Of a stretch of 64,000 bases of DNA, positions 61,037-64,000 are shown one piece after another. The notes below the pieces were generated by a model. It did no database searches. It was not told the origin of the DNA and saw only the letters and a list, made by a program, of their open reading frames with translations. Position 1 is the first letter of the stretch; every line of letters starts with the position of its first letter. Both the position numbers and the translations under genes were made by a program. Location: assembly GCA_016795035.1 (NCBI GenBank), contig JAEUIT010000022.1, positions 1 through 64,000 of the forward strand. Direction: 5' to 3'. Source of the stretch: Phycisphaerae bacterium (lineage in GTDB: Bacteria > Planctomycetota > Phycisphaerae > Phycisphaerales > SM1A02).

Positions 61037-62050
61037 CGCGGTCGCGAGCAGCTCGTCGCATCGCGCGACGACATCACCCACGGCGATGCGGTCCATCGCG
61101 CAGAACGCCGCGCGATCGTCGGCGACGAGTTCCTCTGGAAGGAACGGCTCGGCAACGAGGAGACGCTCGGGCACGCCGCGAAGGACCGTCCAGCGATGAT
61201 CCGTCGGGCCAAAGAGCGCGACCGTCGGCACGCGGAAGGCGGCGGCGAAGTGCCGCGGCCCGGTGTCGTTCGTGACGACGAGCGACGCGTCGCGCACGAG
61301 GCACTTCAGGCCGGAGAGCCCGCCGGGAAACGCGGAGCAGTCGACGATCGGCACACCCGACGCCTTCGCGATCGCCTCGATCACGGGCCGTTCGCCCGGA
61401 CTCCCGGTGGCTGCAACGAGGAGACCGTGCCGCGCGGCGAGATGCTCGGCCACGCGTGCGAACCGCTCGGCGGGCCATCGCTTGTCGAGGCGATTCCCGC
61501 CGGGCACGAAGAGCGCGTAGCGCCCGGGAAGCGCCGCACGCGCGGCGCTCGCCGCGGCGACGTCGGCCTCGGCGACCGCGAGCGACGGAGCGCGATCGGC
61601 GATGGCAACGCCGAGCGCGCGTTCGACCAGGTCGCAGTACCAGTCGACCGTCGACGCCGGTCGCGCGGTCGTCGGCGCGATCGCCTGCGTGAGGAGCCAG
61701 GAGCGGCCGTCGCGGGCGTAGCCGATGCGGCGAGGAATGCCGGCGAGCCGCACCGCGAGCGCCGTGCGGAAGGAGTTCGGCAGGAGGATGGCGGCGTCGA
61801 AGCGGTCGCGCCGAAGTCGGGCCGCGCCGCGGAACGGGCCGAGCAGGCCGCCGAGCCGGTCAACGACGACCGCATCGGCCCAGGGCAGTCCGGCTAACAC
61901 CGCGTCGATGCCGGGTCGCGCGAGGTGGGTGATGCGGGCGGCGGGCCAAGCCTCGCGAATGGCGCGGAGCGCCGGCGTCGCCATCGTCGCGTCGCCGACC
62001 CACGACGGAAGGACGACCAGCACGCGCTCGGGCGTGGGCGCACCCGTCAC
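61028..62050 (-). CDS. Glycosyltransferase family 9 (heptosyltransferase type)
   Basis: Transfers heptose or a related sugar in LPS core synthesis. The 340 residues show ADP-heptose-binding features: VLVVLPSWVGDATMATPALRAI, FVPGGNRLDKRWPAERFA and the C-terminal TNDTGPRHFAAAFRVPTVALFGPTDH. The start is GTG 62050; it overlaps the stop of the preceding small gene by four bases (GTGA), giving translational coupling. The donor and the acceptor position are not determinable. It is the last gene of the pfkA-gmhB-small-protein unit. Confidence 0.9.
   Translation of the reverse strand: MTGAPTPERVLVVLPSWVGDATMATPALRAIREAWPAARITHLARPGIDAVLAGLPWADAVVVDRLGGLLGPFRGAARLRRDRFDAAILLPNSFRTALAVRLAGIPRRIGYARDGRSWLLTQAIAPTTARPASTVDWYCDLVERALGVAIADRAPSLAVAEADVAAASAARAALPGRYALFVPGGNRLDKRWPAERFARVAEHLAARHGLLVAATGSPGERPVIEAIAKASGVPIVDCSAFPGGLSGLKCLVRDASLVVTNDTGPRHFAAAFRVPTVALFGPTDHRWTVLRGVPERLLVAEPFLPEELVADDRAAFCAMDRIAVGDVVARCDELLATASR
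61409..61423 (+). repeat. Dispersed motif copy 13
   Basis: Inside the GT9 gene, antisense; the gene reads LLVAA. Confidence 0.9.
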
Positions 62051-62358
62051 GACACCTCGCCCCAGAGCGAAACGCCGAACTTCTTCGTGTGCCACGCCTC
62101 CGTGACGCGGCGCAACTCCGCCGCGAAACCCAGGGCGACCAGCTGCGGCGCCGCCAGCGTCGCGACGATCCCGGTGTCAGACGTCTCGAGCGCCACCACC
62201 CGCACGCCGGTGCGCTCCGCGATCGCCTCGGCGGCCGCCCGCACCATGTCGCGCGTCAGCGCATCGCGCAGCGGCAACGGGAGGGCGGCGCCTTCGACCG
62301 CCCGAAGCGCGACGGTCGAGCGGGGCGTGTCGGAAGCGTCGTCGGTGTCGGCGGCCAT
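62047..62358 (-). CDS. Small conserved-looking protein of unknown function
   Basis: The 103-residue protein has no known domain; a basic-acidic pattern of alternating helix and strand ends in WHTKKFGVSLWGEVS. ATG 62358 lies 13 bp after gmhB, and the stop overlaps the GT9 start by four bases. Coupling on both sides suggests a partner of the LPS-core genes. Confidence 0.6.
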   Translation of the reverse strand: MAADTDDASDTPRSTVALRAVEGAALPLPLRDALTRDMVRAAAEAIAERTGVRVVALETSDTGIVATLAAPQLVALGFAAELRRVTEAWHTKKFGVSLWGEVS

Positions 62359-62371
62359 GGACGTCGCGTCG

Positions 62372-63352
62372 TCAGTGACGATCGAAGAGAAGGAGGGCGA
62401 TCGTGGCGAGTTGGGTGAGGAGCGCGCCGCCGAGCCACCGGCCGAACTGCGTGAGATCGGCGAGCTCGAGGAGCGCGAAGACCGCGCACACGATCGTCGC
62501 GAGCTGCATCACGCCGGCGGCGATGCGCATCGGGCTGAGCTCGCCGCGACGCGTGCGGTCGCTGCGGACTTCCTCGACGAGTTCGAGCAGCGCGCGGCGA
62601 AGCGGCTCGAGCGCCGTCTTCGCCTGCCGCGTGCGCTGGTGCTTGTCGCGTTCGATGCGCGAGCGCTTCGTGCGTCGTGCGGACGGCGCGGCGGTCGCGA
62701 CGGCGGCGCTGCGGTCGTCGTACGCGGGCTTCATCTCGAGCAGGCTTTTCGCGCGGGCCGCGGCCCGGCGCGCGGCGTCGAGACCGTCGCTGCCGCGCTG
62801 CGCGAGCACGAGTTCCACGGCCGCCGCGAACGTGGGCGAGGTGAAGTCGGCGGCGGGGCCCTCGTTCGGCGTGTGGCCGACGAGCACCGTGCGCACGCCC
62901 GCGGCGCGACCGGCCGCGGTGTCGCGCGGCTTGTCGCCGATCATCCAGCCGCGATCGAGGTCGAGGTGGAGGTCCTGCGCCGCCTGCAGAAGCATGCCGG
63001 GTTGCGGCTTACGCCATGCGTGTTCGCGGCGATACGCGGGGACCGTCGCCTCGGGATGGAAGGGGCAGTAGTAGAAGCGGTCGATGAGGCGCGTGGCCCC
63101 CGCGGCCTCGTCGACCGCGTGCGCGATGCGGGCGTGCACGAGATCGACGTCGCGCTCCGTGTAGCGGCCGCGGGCGACGCCGCCCTGATTCGTGACGACG
63201 ACGAGCCGGAAGCCCGCCTCCTTAAGCGTGCGCAGTCCGTCGGCGACGCCCGGCAAGAGGCGAACCTGCGCGGGATCGCCGAGATCGCCGTCGTTGGCGA
63301 TCAGCGTGTTGTCGCGGTCGAGGAAGACGACTGGAGATCCCGCCGAGTCCAC
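62372..63352 (-). CDS. gmhB: GmhB-like HAD phosphatase with membrane C-terminal extension
   Basis: The first 175 of 326 residues are an HAD phosphatase like D,D-heptose 1,7-bisphosphate phosphatase: FLDRDNTLI (nucleophile), VVTNQGGVARG, and RKPQPGML followed by GDKPRDTAAG. The usual CxH...CxC zinc loop is reduced to CPFHP and REHAW. A charged linker and about 70 further residues with one or two hydrophobic helices (AAGVMQLATIVCAVFALLEL) follow; these are not part of standard GmhB. The start is GTG 63352, eight bases after the pfkA stop. It probably prepares the ADP-heptose used by the GT9 gene product. Confidence 0.75.
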   Translation of the reverse strand: MDSAGSPVVFLDRDNTLIANDGDLGDPAQVRLLPGVADGLRTLKEAGFRLVVVTNQGGVARGRYTERDVDLVHARIAHAVDEAAGATRLIDRFYYCPFHPEATVPAYRREHAWRKPQPGMLLQAAQDLHLDLDRGWMIGDKPRDTAAGRAAGVRTVLVGHTPNEGPAADFTSPTFAAAVELVLAQRGSDGLDAARRAAARAKSLLEMKPAYDDRSAAVATAAPSARRTKRSRIERDKHQRTRQAKTALEPLRRALLELVEEVRSDRTRRGELSPMRIAAGVMQLATIVCAVFALLELADLTQFGRWLGGALLTQLATIALLLFDRH

Positions 63353-63359
63353 GGTTGCC

Positions 63360-64000
63360 TCACACGATGACGGCAGATTTCGCGACCGGCGCCGTGCGGT
63401 CGGCGTAGTCGCCGAACGACGTCCCGATCGCGCGGGCTGCAACGATGAGCGAATGGTCGGTCGGAACGAGCCGTTGCTTTCCGGCCGAATGCAAGAGATC
63501 GACGTCCTTGAACTGGTTGTTCTCGCGCACCACCATGCGGCCGACGCCCCCCTTCATCAGGGTCTCGATGGCAACGTATCCGAAGTGCGTGCCGAGAATG
63601 CGGTCCGCGGCGATCGGCGTGCCTCCACGTTGCGTGTGGCCTAACACGGTTGTCCGCGTCTCCGCGCCGGTGCGGGCCTCGACCATCTTGGCGACCACGT
63701 GGCCGATGCCGCCGAGGCGGATCGGATCGGGGCTCGTCGGGTCGAGCCGGGCCACGACCTGCTTGCCGCCGCGCGGCATCGCGCCCTCGGCGACGACGAC
63801 GATCGCAAAATTCGGCCCGCTCCGCATGCGCGCGGCGATGTAGTCGCAGACGACGTCGGGTTCGAAGGGGATCTCGGGGATCAGGATGACGTCGGACCCG
63901 CTGGCGATGCCCGAGTGGAGCGCGATCCAGCCGGCGTTGCGGCCCATGACCTCGCACACCATCACCCGGTGATGGCTGTCGGCGGTCGAGTGCAGGCGGT
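63360..64000 (-). CDS. pfkA: 6-phosphofructokinase, C-terminal part (gene runs off the edge)
   Basis: The window holds only the 3' portion, 213 residues. It shows the PFK core SHHRVMVCEVMGRNAGWIALHSG, IPEIPF and VLGHTQRGGTPIAADR with its substrate-binding residues. It phosphorylates fructose-6-phosphate in glycolysis. Whether it uses ATP or pyrophosphate is decided by residues upstream of the window. It is the first gene of the leftward unit leading into gmhB. Confidence 0.88.
   Translation of the reverse strand, partial: RLHSTADSHHRVMVCEVMGRNAGWIALHSGIASGSDVILIPEIPFEPDVVCDYIAARMRSGPNFAIVVVAEGAMPRGGKQVVARLDPTSPDPIRLGGIGHVVAKMVEARTGAETRTTVLGHTQRGGTPIAADRILGTHFGYVAIETLMKGGVGRMVVRENNQFKDVDLLHSAGKQRLVPTDHSLIVAARAIGTSFGDYADRTAPVAKSAVIV
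63435..63449 (+). repeat. Dispersed motif copy 14
   Basis: Inside pfkA, antisense; the gene reads LIVAA. Confidence 0.9.

Overview
The window is GC-rich and gene-dense. It reads as chromosomal DNA of a planctomycete, most likely class Phycisphaerae. The reasons are two secreted proteins ending in dockerin-like pairs of the GDLNxDGxV...LLGAWG type, a histone H1-like (Hc1) protein, a very long B12-dependent ribonucleotide reductase with Ser/Gly-rich linkers, several ECF-type sigma factors with membrane anti-sigma partners, and many secreted proteins of unknown role. The phylum and class are inferred from these families; no rRNA or tRNA gene was found to confirm them.

Layout. 1-1664: a three-copy tandem array with conserved hairpins, then non-coding DNA with an orphan minus-strand terminator. 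1665-5825: nrdJ (minus). 5826-7241: nrdJ leader and an interval of visibly lower GC with RNA-like inverted repeats. 7242-11881: pcrA/uvrD helicase facing a soluble transhydrogenase and methionine aminopeptidase. 12014-14685: an Asn/Gly/Cys/Trp-rich protein almost without charged residues, and hutI. 14748-20992: SixA phosphatase, STAS protein, ChaN-like lipoprotein, M14 carboxypeptidase, and a haem-type chemoreceptor whose reading frame is broken by a TGA near its start. 21339-28406: Cys-rich dockerin-type secreted protein, methyltransferase, polyprenyl synthase, double-thioredoxin protein, panC, esterase. 29011-31363: iscS-iscU-iscA with a terminator. 31369-38416: sigma factor, two von Willebrand (VWA) proteins and a two-component system. 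38413-44506: cytochrome-like lipoprotein, metallopeptidase plus SGNH hydrolase, BamE-like lipoprotein, NTF2-like protein, and a SerB-SerA fusion. 44525-46756: a secreted protein, ECF sigma and anti-sigma cassette. 47125-50225: a membrane protein, an unknown protein, a secreted EEP phosphodiesterase and an SDR protein. 50261-53883: a stand-alone atpD and a second sigma/anti-sigma pair. 54066-60317: a beta-helix protein, manA, FabZ-like dehydratase, Hc1, isochorismatase-family hydrolase, purB and plsY. 60392-64000: LPS-core type genes (kinase, GT9, gmhB) and the 3' part of pfkA.

Themes. Housekeeping metabolism (nucleotides, serine, pantothenate, Fe-S, phospholipid, LPS core) is interleaved with extracytoplasmic functions: signal peptides, lipoproteins, sigma/anti-sigma pairs, a sensor kinase and a chemoreceptor. 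Most gene clusters are short, with overlaps of the ATGA or GTGA type indicating translational coupling.

The most striking non-gene signal is a short oriented motif, GGCTGCAACGNNGAG. Fourteen exact copies occur on both strands, in intergenic DNA and in three different relations to the codon frame, and many one-mismatch copies surround them. This is far more than expected for a 13-base match in 64 kb and resembles a DNA-level signal (uptake, Chi/KOPS-like or protein-binding). The second is the charge-free, 43-cysteine protein at 12014-13270, which has its own ribosome binding site and terminator. Other oddities are the in-frame TGA in the chemoreceptor, the serB-serA fusion, repeat families in the promoter of a sigma factor, GATCAAGG-type inverted repeats used as terminators, and a duplicated 3' end of atpD.
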